64,000 bases of DNA. Origin: Bacteroidota bacterium. GTDB taxonomy: Bacteria > Bacteroidota > Bacteroidia > Sphingobacteriales > Sphingobacteriaceae. The stretch lies in the NCBI GenBank assembly GCA_023450085.1, contig JAEXHI010000014.1, positions 1 to 64,000 of the forward strand, written 5' to 3'. A program made the translations under genes and the position numbers. Shown piece by piece: positions 43,210 through 53,221 of this stretch (position 1 is the first letter of the stretch; every line of letters begins with the position of its first letter). The notes under the pieces are model-generated. The model had not been told where the DNA came from, did no database searches, and saw nothing but the letters and a program-made list of their open reading frames with translations.

Positions 43210-46200
43210 TTATTTCTTAATGATTTTTACTTGCTGTTGCTGTCCGTCTATATTTATTTTGACGATATAAAAACCATTAGCTAAGTGGGCGAGATTGATG
43301 CTGGTATTCGTCTGTCCTTTACTCAATTTCAGCGAACTTTTTTGCTGCCCCTGTGTGTCGTAAACGCTTAATGTTCCTGTACTTTTAACCGTAGTATGTT
43401 CCACCGTAATTAAACCGCTGGTAGGATTTGGATAAGCTCGGAATTCGGTCGCTATTGCTGGAAGATTGATGATCCTGATTTCGCTAGTGGTGGTTTGACC
43501 GTCTTTATCATATTGTTTAAGCTGATAATAACTATTGCCTGCTAATGGTGTACGGTCTGTAAAACTATATTGGTGTTCACCTGCGGTATTATTAGAAGCC
43601 TGCGTATTGATCACCACAAAATTTCCTTCGTCGCCTTTTCTCAGTACTTCAAATTTGTCGGTATTACGCTCGTTAGCGGTTTTCCAAGTTACATTCACTT
43701 GTGGGTTTGTTGCTGTTCCTGATTTTTTAGCTTCGAAGCTCAATAAATCCAAAGGCAGTACATCCGGGAACCAATCTACCTTATCAGCCCCAGCATAAAT
43801 AGGCACCAATACTCTCACCACCGAAGCAGGAAGTGCCGTATAACTGTAATACGTAGATGGGTTGAAAACACTTCCAGGGTTCAACTCATCAAATTTTACC
43901 GACCTACCTCCTGGGTTTAACATCGCAGGATTAATTTGAGCAGTAATTACTGGCAAACCAGAATCGTCATATTCATTACCTACTTGTTTTAATCCTACAG
44001 CCGGTTTATTTCCTGTTTTTGAGGTAAAGGTATCATCTGTATTATTACCGAAAACGGCTTTAAAATCTGCTGATACCCGATCGGCATACATTCCCCAACG
44101 TGTATTGAGATAGAAGTTGTTTTCGGCAAATACATTGGCACCAATGGCCGCCGCAATTCCGTAAAGTTTCACGCCTTCGCTTAAACAGTTTAATACGTGC
44201 ACTTCTCCAAATCTCACCCTTGGATTTCTAGAGTTGGTATTTAAGAAATGATTGGCATAATGCGTTACTTTTAAACGGCCTACATCTTTGCTCGCATTGT
44301 TATCGGAGTGACCAATCAATCCCGTTTTCCAACTATTGCGATAAAGTGTCCAAGAAATGGTGATATAACTTGCGCCATCTTTAATGTCAATTCCTCCATC
44401 AGGATGTTCCGAGTCAGTAGGCATAGTAGTAGGATGTCCAACGGTACAGTGGTCTACCCAAATGTGGTTGGTTTCAGTATTACCGATGTTGATGCCATCA
44501 TCGTAGTAATCTTGAAAAGAGATATTTCTGATGATGATATTTTGGCTTCTTTTAACATTGATACCGAATTTAAACACCACATTTTTACGTCCAATGATAG
44601 TTAGGTTAGCCTGCTCCTGAATATCGAGCATATGGTTGCCCCAAACACTAATGGATGGGCTTAAGGTAACATCTTCATAAACACCTGGCTCCAAAACAAT
44701 GGTCAGCGGACTGGCATCCATGTATTTATATCTAATCCGATTGTAAAGTGTTTGCGCTAGTTTATTAAACTCTGCTGGACCATTGATATAGATGGTTTTT
44801 TTGGTGAAACCTGGCACTATGGCATCGCCTCCTGTAGTTGGACCATTAAAACCATCAGCAGTAATAGATGCAAAACCTACAGGTTGTTTAAAGTCGATAT
44901 TCAGATTATCGGTAAAGGTAGCCGTGATATTTTTATGGGCATTTACAGTAATCACTTGTGAAGTAGTATTCCCAGTTAAATCACCAGACCAGCCTTGAAA
45001 GGTAGAACCTAATACAGAACTGGCCGTAACCGTTACCTGTGTACCATCGGCATATTCGCCCCCAGCTGGGTTAAGTGTCACACTACCAATCCCCACCGTA
45101 GTGACATTAATTTTGTAAGTATTGATCACCCTAAAATTAGCCGTCACGGTTTTATTGCTATTCATCACCAAAGTAGCAGGATTGGTATTGCCTGTTAAAT
45201 CACCTGTCCAGTTATCTAATTTCAACGCGGGCTTTTCTTCTGCTAAAAGGGTTACCGTTTCGCCTGAAAAAAAGTGATTACCTGCTCGGCTTGGGCTTAA
45301 TGCCACCGTTCCTCCATTGGTACCTGTTACGTTTAAAGTGTAAGATGCACATTGGGCGCCTGATAAATCCAAACGGTCTAAATTTGGTCCATCAGTTGTT
45401 TCCCAAGTCAATTTAATTTTATTAACCCCCGCATTTAAGTTTACAGAAACGATGGCTTCTACCCAATCGGTAAATGTTGCAGTACGAGGGAAATCAATGT
45501 TCTGTACAAAAACATCGTTTATATATAAGGCCGCAGCGCGATTTTCGTCCTTTGCAAAAGAATATCTCAATTTTGCGGTTTGTACACCTGCCTGTTGGTT
45601 ACATACCGTGAAGGTAATTTGGTTTTCACCACTTGCTAAGAAATCTATAAAGCCTGAGCCCGTAAAACCTGTATGCTGTGTATCTACTTTACCTGTAAAG
45701 TCTGCTTGTTCAGCTTCGTAAGCTGTAAAAGTGAGGTTAGGATCAACAATAGCTACCGTAACAGTCCATGATTTAGTACTACCATTTTGAGCAGTTACCA
45801 CATAAGTTACCGGAGCACTAAAATTTTGAGCACTATTAGTGGTAGGATTCGCAGAGGCAAACAGAGATACTTGAAAAGTAACCGGTGTTAAAGCTGTTAA
45901 GCTGGTACCAAGCGGCATCGTCACCAAAATTTGTCCCGTATTGCTATTGATAGAAGCATTTCCAATTTGGTCGTTAGAAAGTTTAAAGGCCGTAATTTCT
46001 TTTTCTGTAGACTGTACCACAGTAGTGGTTACCGTCCAGCTTTTAGTGGTGGTACCATCTTGAGCGGTCACCACATAATTCACGGGAGTTGTGAAATCAC
46101 GAGCGGCAGTAGCTAAAGGACTAACCGTTGCTCCGCTAGAAATGGTGAAAGTACTAGGCACTACATTAGTTAAATTCACCCCTGTGGCTACATTGATGTT

Positions 46201-46830
46201 AATGGTTCCCGCGGTGTAGTTAATGCTTTCTGTACCTACTTGACCTGGAAGTTTAAAAGCTGTTACTTCAACATCGGAACTAATGGTAATGGCAGCGGAT
46301 GCCACCGTTAACCCATCAATATCATTGTCGTTAGCTGTGGCATTTACAATTCTAATTCTTCTGATATCTGCTGCTACAATGGATGAACTTTGAGTAAAAT
46401 TCACCGTGTACAAACCTGCTGTACATCCAGCAGCCGTAGAAGTGGTCGTAGAAATTTGCACCCAATCAGCTTCTGTAATGGTGGCTAAGTCTGATTTTGT
46501 AGTGGCATAAAAAGTAAGTGTCCTTACGGAAGTCCTACTATTATTAAAAGTAAGTGTAGAAACACCATTGACCAATAATGGGGTAATAGCATATGAATTT
46601 TCCGCTCCTATAAATCTAAAACCATAAGTACCATCGCATTTTGTAGTAGACCTATAGGCCCCTTTTACCACCCACGTTCCAGAAACCAAGTTAGCGGAGG
46701 TTTCGGTAGTTGGTTTAGTAGTGGGCAATCCAGTTTCAAAACTTTCGGTAAAGTAATTCGTTTGTGCCCACGAAAGTTGAGCTAGCACAAAAAGGAGGCA
46801 AGTTGTAAATAGTAGTTTCAATTTGTTCAT
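43210..46830 (-). CDS. T9SS-exported pectate lyase (PL1), multidomain
   Basis: 1206 residues. Signal peptide (1-22), two cadherin-like/DUF5018-type repeats (about 185-370; both with ITAFKL...), a CBM6/35-like module starting FTAYEAEQADFTGK (about 375-500), two InlB-type B-repeats (VTGTNGGTVALSPSRAG and VTTVGIGSVTLNPAGGEY, about 500-650), the PL1 beta-helix (about 655-990) with IWVDHCTVGHP, DGGIDIKDGASYITISW and the catalytic R-x-P-x-x-R in NSRNPRVRFG, then LPLDLLSFEAKKSG module and a T9SS type A domain (AYPNPTSG...VKIIKK). It cleaves de-esterified homogalacturonan by beta-elimination, so it complements the neighbouring methylesterase. Confidence 0.92.
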   Translation of the reverse strand: MNKLKLLFTTCLLFVLAQLSWAQTNYFTESFETGLPTTKPTTETSANLVSGTWVVKGAYRSTTKCDGTYGFRFIGAENSYAITPLLVNGVSTLTFNNSRTSVRTLTFYATTKSDLATITEADWVQISTTTSTAAGCTAGLYTVNFTQSSSIVAADIRRIRIVNATANDNDIDGLTVASAAITISSDVEVTAFKLPGQVGTESINYTAGTININVATGVNLTNVVPSTFTISSGATVSPLATAARDFTTPVNYVVTAQDGTTTKSWTVTTTVVQSTEKEITAFKLSNDQIGNASINSNTGQILVTMPLGTSLTALTPVTFQVSLFASANPTTNSAQNFSAPVTYVVTAQNGSTKSWTVTVAIVDPNLTFTAYEAEQADFTGKVDTQHTGFTGSGFIDFLASGENQITFTVCNQQAGVQTAKLRYSFAKDENRAAALYINDVFVQNIDFPRTATFTDWVEAIVSVNLNAGVNKIKLTWETTDGPNLDRLDLSGAQCASYTLNVTGTNGGTVALSPSRAGNHFFSGETVTLLAEEKPALKLDNWTGDLTGNTNPATLVMNSNKTVTANFRVINTYKINVTTVGIGSVTLNPAGGEYADGTQVTVTASSVLGSTFQGWSGDLTGNTTSQVITVNAHKNITATFTDNLNIDFKQPVGFASITADGFNGPTTGGDAIVPGFTKKTIYINGPAEFNKLAQTLYNRIRYKYMDASPLTIVLEPGVYEDVTLSPSISVWGNHMLDIQEQANLTIIGRKNVVFKFGINVKRSQNIIIRNISFQDYYDDGINIGNTETNHIWVDHCTVGHPTTMPTDSEHPDGGIDIKDGASYITISWTLYRNSWKTGLIGHSDNNASKDVGRLKVTHYANHFLNTNSRNPRVRFGEVHVLNCLSEGVKLYGIAAAIGANVFAENNFYLNTRWGMYADRVSADFKAVFGNNTDDTFTSKTGNKPAVGLKQVGNEYDDSGLPVITAQINPAMLNPGGRSVKFDELNPGSVFNPSTYYSYTALPASVVRVLVPIYAGADKVDWFPDVLPLDLLSFEAKKSGTATNPQVNVTWKTANERNTDKFEVLRKGDEGNFVVINTQASNNTAGEHQYSFTDRTPLAGNSYYQLKQYDKDGQTTTSEIRIINLPAIATEFRAYPNPTSGLITVEHTTVKSTGTLSVYDTQGQQKSSLKLSKGQTNTSINLAHLANGFYIVKINIDGQQQQVKIIKK

Positions 46831-46909
46831 AACAGGGATTTGGTTAGGCCATAGTATTCCTATACCACCTTTAAAATAAAAGGCAGTACAACATGTGCTA
46901 TGTTAGAGG

Positions 46910-47971
46910 TTATTTTTTGATAAACTTATGCGATTGTGATTGACCATTGCCCTCGTATACTAACAAATAAGTACCCGAAGCAAGAGATGCCACATTGATC
47001 GTAGTAGAAGCAGTTCCTACGTTAGCGTTGGCTTTGATCAGCGAACGGCCATCTAGCCCCACCACCTTTAACACTGCAGCTTTATTGGCATTATCATGAT
47101 TGACAATCAATTCATTACTTACCGGATTGGGACGTAGGCTTAAGCTGATACCCTCTATTTTTACACGGGCAATTTCGCTGTAAGTATATTTACCATCTTT
47201 ATCACGTTGTTGTAAACGGTAATAAGAATTACCTGCTAAAGGCGATTTATCCGTAAAACTGTAATCGTGTGTGCCTGCTACATTTTTGCTAAGCACTGTA
47301 GTTAATGGTGCGAAATCCGTATTATCTGTTTTTCTCTCTACCACAAAGTCTTGTGTGTTCACTTCATTGGTGGTTTTCCAGTTTAGATTTACGGTTTTGC
47401 CTAAGGCATCAGGTTTTGCAGCGAAAGAGAGCAACTCTAACGGTAAAAAATCAGAGGGCAAGGTATAATCAGAAAATCCAGCTGCTACGTAATATAAACG
47501 AGCGGTGCTCGAAGTACGCTTGATTTGCACAAATTTAGCTCCTCCGTTGGGGATGGTAAACTCGGCCAATACGCCTGGGGCTGTTGCTCCTGCAGCCATA
47601 GCATGGGTTAATGTTCCATCTATACTTGATGCGCTTGCACCATAGGAAATAGTAAGCCCTGATAGGCTTGAGTTTCCAGTACCTCTATATTGAACAGAAA
47701 TTTTGGTGATATTGCCAGTTGACAATGAGGTTAGCGCAACGTTTCTAGTAGAATTATTTAATGTGTAATAGAAAAATCCAGAAGTACCATCCGCTACAAT
47801 ACCGGTGGTTTCATAATCTAGCTTAATGTTGTTTTGGGTAGTAGTTCCACTTGCTACCTCAGTAGTGGTATTAGTTGCGGGACCAGGAACTTTATAGGTA
47901 AGCTCTTGTGCTTTTGAGGTTAAAGAAAAGAGCATACAAAGGCATGCGAAAAAAGGTAAAGTTTTTTTCAT
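46910..47971 (-). CDS. T9SS-exported protein of unknown function
   Basis: 353 residues: signal peptide (1-21), an unrecognised beta-rich domain (about 22-175; TNTTTEVASGTTTQNN, VQYRGTGNSSLSGLTISYG), then the same pre-sorting module as its neighbours (LPLELLSFAAKPDALGKTV...YYRLQQRDKDGK) and a type A T9SS C-terminal domain (LRPNPVSNELIV...SHKFIKK). Its place upstream of the pectate lyase and pectinesterase genes, on the same strand, suggests a pectin-binding or accessory role; no catalytic motif was found. Confidence 0.8.
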   Translation of the reverse strand: MKKTLPFFACLCMLFSLTSKAQELTYKVPGPATNTTTEVASGTTTQNNIKLDYETTGIVADGTSGFFYYTLNNSTRNVALTSLSTGNITKISVQYRGTGNSSLSGLTISYGASASSIDGTLTHAMAAGATAPGVLAEFTIPNGGAKFVQIKRTSSTARLYYVAAGFSDYTLPSDFLPLELLSFAAKPDALGKTVNLNWKTTNEVNTQDFVVERKTDNTDFAPLTTVLSKNVAGTHDYSFTDKSPLAGNSYYRLQQRDKDGKYTYSEIARVKIEGISLSLRPNPVSNELIVNHDNANKAAVLKVVGLDGRSLIKANANVGTASTTINVASLASGTYLLVYEGNGQSQSHKFIKK

Positions 47972-48122
47972 AACAATTAGGTTTACAAATTTGGTCAGGT
48001 AATTTTGGGGTGCTGTTACCTCGCATGCAAAAGGCTATAAAACACTTCTTTATCCAAAATCTATTACAGATTTAAGAATTTGTTTTTTGTAAAGAAAGAG
48101 AAAACTGTGCAATCGTTCTCGG

Positions 48123-48145
48123 AAAAAAAAGCGCTTTAATGCGCT
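48123..48145 (-). terminator. Terminator of the nnr gene
   Basis: AGCGC (48130-48134) and GCGCT (48141-48145); on the minus strand the short stem is followed by eight T. The 292-bp gap 47972-48263 holds nothing else recognised. Confidence 0.55.
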
Positions 48146-48263
48146 AAAAACGTGGCAGGAAGGTTCAAAAACAAAGTTAAGAGGAGCGAAACAGCGAAGA
48201 TTATACCATTATTTTTTTTCAGCCGCTCACAATATCAACAAAAGTTATCCGTTGACACCATCT

Positions 48264-49754
48264 CTACGGATTGTATTTCTTTAAGATTTTTGGGATGGTT
48301 TGAGATAAATTAGAAGCGGCAATTACCCCTTGGTTTTCTGCCAAAGCATCACCAGTTTTGCCATGTAGATATACGCCTAAAATAACGGCCTGTTCGCAGG
48401 TATATCCTTGTGCTATAAAGCTAACAATCATACCGGTTAAAACATCGCCCATACCACCCTGCGCCATAGCCGGATTGCCTGTTGGATTAATACAAACTTC
48501 GCCCGTTGGCAAAGCCATAAAAGTATATTGATTTTTAAGAACAACTACGATTTGCAGTTCTTTAGCCTTTTGTCTAGCAGTCTCCACCCTTTGCCACCAG
48601 TTTTGATGTTCGCCAAACAAACGGTCAAACTCTTTTAAATGTGGGGTAATGATACTTTGCTGAGGTATTTTTTTTAACAAATACTTATTGCCTGCGATGA
48701 TGTTGAGCGCATCTGCATCCAGGACCAAAGGTTCGTTTTGTGCGAGCAGATAGTCAAGCAATTGGGTTTGTTCCTCGTCTACCCCCAGCCCTGGTCCAAC
48801 GGCAACCGCTTGGTATTTGTTTAACGTTGTTTTTTGCAGAGCCTCTCTGTTTAAAAACATCGCCTCTGGTAAACTTACGTTTAAAGCGGTTAAGCCACTT
48901 TGTGGGATACAGGCAGTTACTAAACCTACACCACTATGCAAACAAGCGCCTGTTGCCAATAAGGCAGCACCCATAGTTTCCGTATTTCCTGCAAGTATCA
49001 ATGCATGCCCGTAAGTTCCCTTATGAGAAAATTTTTCACGGGGCTTTAAGGTATCACTAACAAATTGATCGGTAATTAACTTCCAATCAGTAGGTAAACT
49101 TTGAATATAATCTTCGTCCAAGCCAATAGGCACCTCCTTAAATTTTTTCAAAGCCTTGGCACTTTCTGGGAAGAAGAAATTGATCTTTGGCAATTGGAAA
49201 CTAATGACTAAATCTGCCTTGATGCCTTGGTAAGGATACTCTATTTCTCCTTCACTGCTGAAACCAGTAGGTACATCTACCGATACAATTGTTGCTCCTG
49301 ATTCATTGATTGCAGATACTAATATCGCTAGTTCTCCTGTTAAAGGCTTATTTAAGCCAGAACCAAGTAGTGCATCTATCACGATTTCACCTTTCAAAAA
49401 CCCCAACTCACTCGTATTGTTGAGAATAGAAATACTCGGCATCTCTTTCTTCAATCGCTCAAGGTTAATCTTATAATCGCTTGATGAATTTGGGGAGAAT
49501 TGCGCTAAGCAAACACGGATATTTGAAAAGCCTTTGTCTGTTAATATTCTAGCAATGGCCAAACCGTCTCCACCGTTATTTCCTTGCCCACAAGCCACCA
49601 AAATAGCCTGCTGCTGATTAGGATAAGCTGCTATAAAAGCTTCTACAAATGCTGAGGCTGCTTTTTCCATCAAATCAATAGAAGTAATGGGTTGGTGTTG
49701 GACGGTATAAGCATCAACGGCTCTAATTTGTGAAGCAGTAAGCAGGTTTTTCAT
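48264..49754 (-). CDS. nnr: Bifunctional NAD(P)H-hydrate repair enzyme (epimerase + ADP-dependent dehydratase)
   Basis: 496 residues. The N-terminal YjeF_N domain (about 1-215) epimerises damaged NAD(P)HX; visible are VACGQGNNGGDGLAIARIL and VIDALLGSGLNKPLTG. The C-terminal carbohydrate-kinase-like domain (about 225-492) dehydrates the S-form using ADP; visible are KGTYGHALILAGNTETMGAA, AVGPGLGVDEEQ, VLDADALNII and NPAMAQGGMGDVLTGMI. The fusion is usual in bacteria. Separated by 22 bp from the upstream helicase gene on the same strand, so likely co-transcribed with it. Confidence 0.95.
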   Translation of the reverse strand: MKNLLTASQIRAVDAYTVQHQPITSIDLMEKAASAFVEAFIAAYPNQQQAILVACGQGNNGGDGLAIARILTDKGFSNIRVCLAQFSPNSSSDYKINLERLKKEMPSISILNNTSELGFLKGEIVIDALLGSGLNKPLTGELAILVSAINESGATIVSVDVPTGFSSEGEIEYPYQGIKADLVISFQLPKINFFFPESAKALKKFKEVPIGLDEDYIQSLPTDWKLITDQFVSDTLKPREKFSHKGTYGHALILAGNTETMGAALLATGACLHSGVGLVTACIPQSGLTALNVSLPEAMFLNREALQKTTLNKYQAVAVGPGLGVDEEQTQLLDYLLAQNEPLVLDADALNIIAGNKYLLKKIPQQSIITPHLKEFDRLFGEHQNWWQRVETARQKAKELQIVVVLKNQYTFMALPTGEVCINPTGNPAMAQGGMGDVLTGMIVSFIAQGYTCEQAVILGVYLHGKTGDALAENQGVIAASNLSQTIPKILKKYNP

Positions 49755-49776
49755 CCGTGTTAACGATTAAGATTTC

Positions 49777-51690
49777 TTAAAACAGCTGTAACGTAACCGC
49801 TTCCTGTGCATTGGAGCTATTCTCCTGAACTTTCTTTTGTTTGGTTCGTTGTTGAACAATCCATCCTTGATAATCTTCTGTTTTCAAGGGCGTTTCTAAC
49901 AAGCCCGAACCGATATGCATCAAGGTGATACAGTTATCTATCTGCTGTCTTACTTTTTGCAGCTGATGTTGTATTTGCTGCTGTATTTTATTTTTAGGCT
50001 TTACCCTCACCAATTTCAATACTGGATGAAGCGCCTTTACGGTCAGTTCTTTTGCAAAATAGGTATTTGCCGCTACTATCCTCGACTGAAGCGTTGCCTG
50101 TTCTACAAAACCACCTTGCTGGTGTAAAAGTTTTACTTGCGTTTGAAACTTTTCTATCAGGACAGTCAAAGCCGAAACACCTTCAATGATTTCAGAGAGT
50201 TGGGTTTTAAACATCGGAATATTTGCCCTGTTAATTTCTGGATCATTGTCAATCAAATTAAGCTCATAAATGATATGATTGAAACGGAAATGATTAAGCA
50301 CCAATTGCAGGATAAATTTTTCTTGTGCCTCCACCTTCATTTGTGTTAACTCTTCCAAATTGAGCGGCTTCATGAAGTTGATCACTTCATTATTGGATCT
50401 TAAACTATCCTTATTGATTTTAGATTTAAGCACTAGTCCATCCAAAGTTCTTACCCTACTTAAAGCCACGTAAACCTGCCCAGCAATAAACGACTTTCCT
50501 GCATCGATAATGGCGTGATCAAAAGTTAAGCCCTGACTTTTATGAATGGTTACCGCCCAAGCCAGTTTAATGGGATATTGTAAAAACTCACCTACTTGAT
50601 TTTGGGAAACCTGCTCTTCATCATCTAATTTATATTCAAAAGATTGCCAAGCGCTTTTAGTTAACAGCAAGTCCTCCTCTCCTGTAAAAGAGACATAAAT
50701 TTCTTCCTGATCTATAGACTTTATTTTTCCAATTTTACCATTATAAAACTTCCTGTCTTCTCCAGTATCATTTTTAATGAACATTACTTGTGCCCCAACT
50801 TTTAGCGCCAATTGCTGTTCAGCCTGTAAGCCCAACTCTTTAAACTCACCGTTAACCTCTGCATCAAAGGTGTAGATTTCACCTTCCAATTCATCCAATT
50901 TTTGCTTGTTAATCAAGTTCGCTTCTGCATTATGCGAAGTAATGATAATGGGATTGATGTCTTTACTATCTTTAAATTCAGGATCAAATCTTTGGTTAAG
51001 CAGTACCAAACCTTCATCGTTAATTTGGTTACTCCTAATGTCATTTAAGATTTTGATGAAGGTTTCTTCTGTTTGCCTAAACACCTTGGTCAATTCGATT
51101 TGCAATAAAGGATGTTTACGAACCACCAGTGAATCAAAGAAATAAGGCGAAGGATATGCCCTGCTCAAAACCGCCCAATCTTCCCTTTTGGTTACAGGTG
51201 GAAGCTGGTATAAATCGCCGATCAACAAAAGTTGTAGCCCTCCAAAGGGGCTGCTATTTTTTCTCACTGAACGTAGCAGTGCATCAAGCATATCCATGAC
51301 ATCACAACGAACCATCGACACCTCATCAATCACCAACAGCTCCAGCTCATTAAAAAGCTTCAACTTATCATTGGTGTAACTTAAGTCGTTCACTGCCGAA
51401 CTAATGGAAACAAAGCCTTCTTGTAAATTTTGCAGTCCTATATCCCCTGGGAAAAAAGAACCTGGAGGCAATTGGAAAAAGGAGTTGATAGTAGTTCCCT
51501 TTGCATTCATTGCCGCCACGCCCGTAGGCGCTACAATGGCCATTTTTTTCGAACTTTCTTTCTTGATACGCTTTAACAAAGTTGTTTTTCCAGTACCCGC
51601 TTTACCTGTCAAAAAAATAGATTGATTGGTATATTCAATAAACTCGAAAACTTTATCTGCGATGGGATTTTCAGCCACTACGTTATCCAT
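49777..51690 (-). CDS. PIF1/RecD-like superfamily 1 DNA helicase
   Basis: 637 residues. Walker A FLTGKAGTGKTTLLKRI (about 27-43), APTGVAAMNAKGTTINSFF (motif Ia), LLVIDEVSMVRCDVMDMLDALLR (Walker B), LLLIGDLYQLPPV (motif III), WAVTIHKSQGLTFDHAII and VYVALSRVRTLDGLVL (motifs V-VI). The C-terminal ~170 residues after 440 are helical and Gln-rich, without a motif I recognise. Likely a 5'-3' helicase acting in DNA maintenance. The -7 box ends 4 bp before its ATG. It probably forms a transcript with nnr. Confidence 0.9.
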   Translation of the reverse strand: MDNVVAENPIADKVFEFIEYTNQSIFLTGKAGTGKTTLLKRIKKESSKKMAIVAPTGVAAMNAKGTTINSFFQLPPGSFFPGDIGLQNLQEGFVSISSAVNDLSYTNDKLKLFNELELLVIDEVSMVRCDVMDMLDALLRSVRKNSSPFGGLQLLLIGDLYQLPPVTKREDWAVLSRAYPSPYFFDSLVVRKHPLLQIELTKVFRQTEETFIKILNDIRSNQINDEGLVLLNQRFDPEFKDSKDINPIIITSHNAEANLINKQKLDELEGEIYTFDAEVNGEFKELGLQAEQQLALKVGAQVMFIKNDTGEDRKFYNGKIGKIKSIDQEEIYVSFTGEEDLLLTKSAWQSFEYKLDDEEQVSQNQVGEFLQYPIKLAWAVTIHKSQGLTFDHAIIDAGKSFIAGQVYVALSRVRTLDGLVLKSKINKDSLRSNNEVINFMKPLNLEELTQMKVEAQEKFILQLVLNHFRFNHIIYELNLIDNDPEINRANIPMFKTQLSEIIEGVSALTVLIEKFQTQVKLLHQQGGFVEQATLQSRIVAANTYFAKELTVKALHPVLKLVRVKPKNKIQQQIQHQLQKVRQQIDNCITLMHIGSGLLETPLKTEDYQGWIVQQRTKQKKVQENSSNAQEAVTLQLF

Positions 51691-51694
51691 AACA

Positions 51695-51702
51695 CAAATC
51701 TA
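51695..51702 (-). promoter_or_regulatory. -7 box 4 bp before the PIF1-like helicase gene
   Basis: TAGATTTG on the minus strand, then TGTT, then ATG at 51690; same spacing as tatD, ribH, lipA and the lytS-like gene. Confidence 0.5.
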
Positions 51703-51750
51703 GCTAAATTAATTAGCAAGAGGAATAGCGATTTTCAGCTATTTTTCCTT

Positions 51751-51826
51751 GCCATAGATGCACAGATATATCCTTTTTAAGATTAGATTTAATAATTATA
51801 GCTATCAAAGCTGTGCATCTGTGGCT
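51751..51826. repeat. Imperfect inverted repeat, GCACAGAT type
   Basis: GCCATAGATGCACAG (51751-51765) against CTGTGCATCTGTGGC (51811-51825). Lies between the helicase promoter and the TlpA-like gene end. A weaker relative is at 53241-53300 (GCCAAAAATGCACAGAT and CCTGTGTATTTGTG). Confidence 0.65.
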
Positions 51827-51915
51827 TTACTAAGTTTGTCATAGACAAACAGATAGTCCATGAAATCAAATAATCCAATTTTTTCGTAAAACAGCAAATT
51901 GCCAGCGGGCCTTAA

Positions 51916-53100
51916 CTAAGGCTTAATAGTCTCCTTCAGTTTTTTTTCTAGGTCCTCTATGGAACCTTCATCGCTAGCACCTCGATATCTGCCAATTATT
52001 TCACCTTGTTGATTAATTAGAATAAGTGTTGGTATGGATGCAATGGAATAGACCCCTCTTAAGGTATCGTCCTCGAAGGAAGTTAAATTTGCCATCACGT
52101 GACGCCAAGCCCCAGTACCGTCTTTTATTATGGCCTGTTTCCATGGGCTCGCTTTGAATTCCCATGCAATACTTATAATCTCAAGTCCTAGTTTGCCATA
52201 AGTTGTATAGAGTTGCTTTAATCGCGGATTCTCTTCCCGGCAAGGCACACACCAACTTGCCCAAAAGTCTAACAATACATAGTTTCTGTTCCTGAATTGT
52301 TCAAGTTTGATGAGTTTGCCGTCAATATCTATTTTAGAGAAAGATGGGGCAATCTGACCTACACCTGAGGCTATCCTTGAATTTACCTGCTGTATGATAT
52401 TGGTTCCATAGTGACTTTGTTTGACTTGATCGTCAAAGCGATCAATAAACTGCTGGGCAGAATCCAGGCTAAGTATACGTGAACTAAAATAATAGTCCAT
52501 TAGATAAGCGCTATATTCTGCATTTCGATTTTGCTGTATATAGTTGTAGTCAAGTTGTTTGGAATATCTGCGAAGGTCTTGTATACTTCTGTTAAGTAGC
52601 TCAATTTTGTTGGCTATTTGATCGTTCGGGTTTTCTTTAAGCTGTGAATTTAACACGAGCATTTGCTGATGCGCAGCAGCTAGTAGGTCTTTATTCTCCT
52701 TTTTAATATTCTGGTGTGCTTGCCATTGTTCATTCAGTGCAGTACCTTTTACAATCGCCTCTTCAAACTGGTTTTGTTTCAGTTTTACTTCAATTTTTCC
52801 TTCCTCCAGAAATATTTGCCTGGTATTGTTACCACCTGTAGCCCCCAAAGCAAAGTGCCATTTTAGCGTGGCAAGACGGTGATGTTCTATATCGCCTGCA
52901 AATAGAGCAACATTATTTTTAAGGTAGGCCGTATCAATTACTTCAACTTTTTCACTGTTAAAATATTTCAGGGTAAAGAAACCGCTGTCAGTACCCAATA
53001 ATTCAACATTTATTGTGAAGTTCAATTTCTTTTTGGCTTCCTGGCTGCAGATTTTAGTATAAGTTAATAATAGGACAAGAAATGGAATTAGTCTGTTCAT
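51916..53100 (-). CDS. TlpA-like thiol-disulfide oxidoreductase with DUF4369 domain
   Basis: 394 residues: Sec signal peptide (about 1-19), DUF4369-like beta domain (about 25-125), a helical linker with coiled-coil character (130-245, NKIELLNRSIQDLRRYSK), and a thioredoxin-fold domain (about 255-394) with the redox motif LLDFWASWCVPCREENP. Periplasmic disulfide reduction is expected; partner unknown. Same architecture as the protein at 2784-3866 but clearly diverged. Monocistronic. Confidence 0.88.
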   Translation of the reverse strand: MNRLIPFLVLLLTYTKICSQEAKKKLNFTINVELLGTDSGFFTLKYFNSEKVEVIDTAYLKNNVALFAGDIEHHRLATLKWHFALGATGGNNTRQIFLEEGKIEVKLKQNQFEEAIVKGTALNEQWQAHQNIKKENKDLLAAAHQQMLVLNSQLKENPNDQIANKIELLNRSIQDLRRYSKQLDYNYIQQNRNAEYSAYLMDYYFSSRILSLDSAQQFIDRFDDQVKQSHYGTNIIQQVNSRIASGVGQIAPSFSKIDIDGKLIKLEQFRNRNYVLLDFWASWCVPCREENPRLKQLYTTYGKLGLEIISIAWEFKASPWKQAIIKDGTGAWRHVMANLTSFEDDTLRGVYSIASIPTLILINQQGEIIGRYRGASDEGSIEDLEKKLKETIKP

Positions 53101-53176
53101 CTCAGATATTTTACAACTAAAAATTTAGTTAAAGATACTAATTACTTTCTAATTATCCATTAAATTAGGAAACCAG

Positions 53177-53221
53177 AAAATTAATAGAACCGCTACAAGT
53201 AAAAACTCTAGCGCTTTTTTT
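53177..53221 (+). repeat. Degenerate terminator-like copy upstream of the yiaA-like gene
   Basis: Begins AAAATTAATAGAACCGCTAC and ends TAGCGCTTTTTTTG. It resembles the terminator at 53811-53857 over about 45 bp, so the yiaA-like gene is flanked by direct repeats. No plus-strand gene ends before this copy. Confidence 0.6.
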
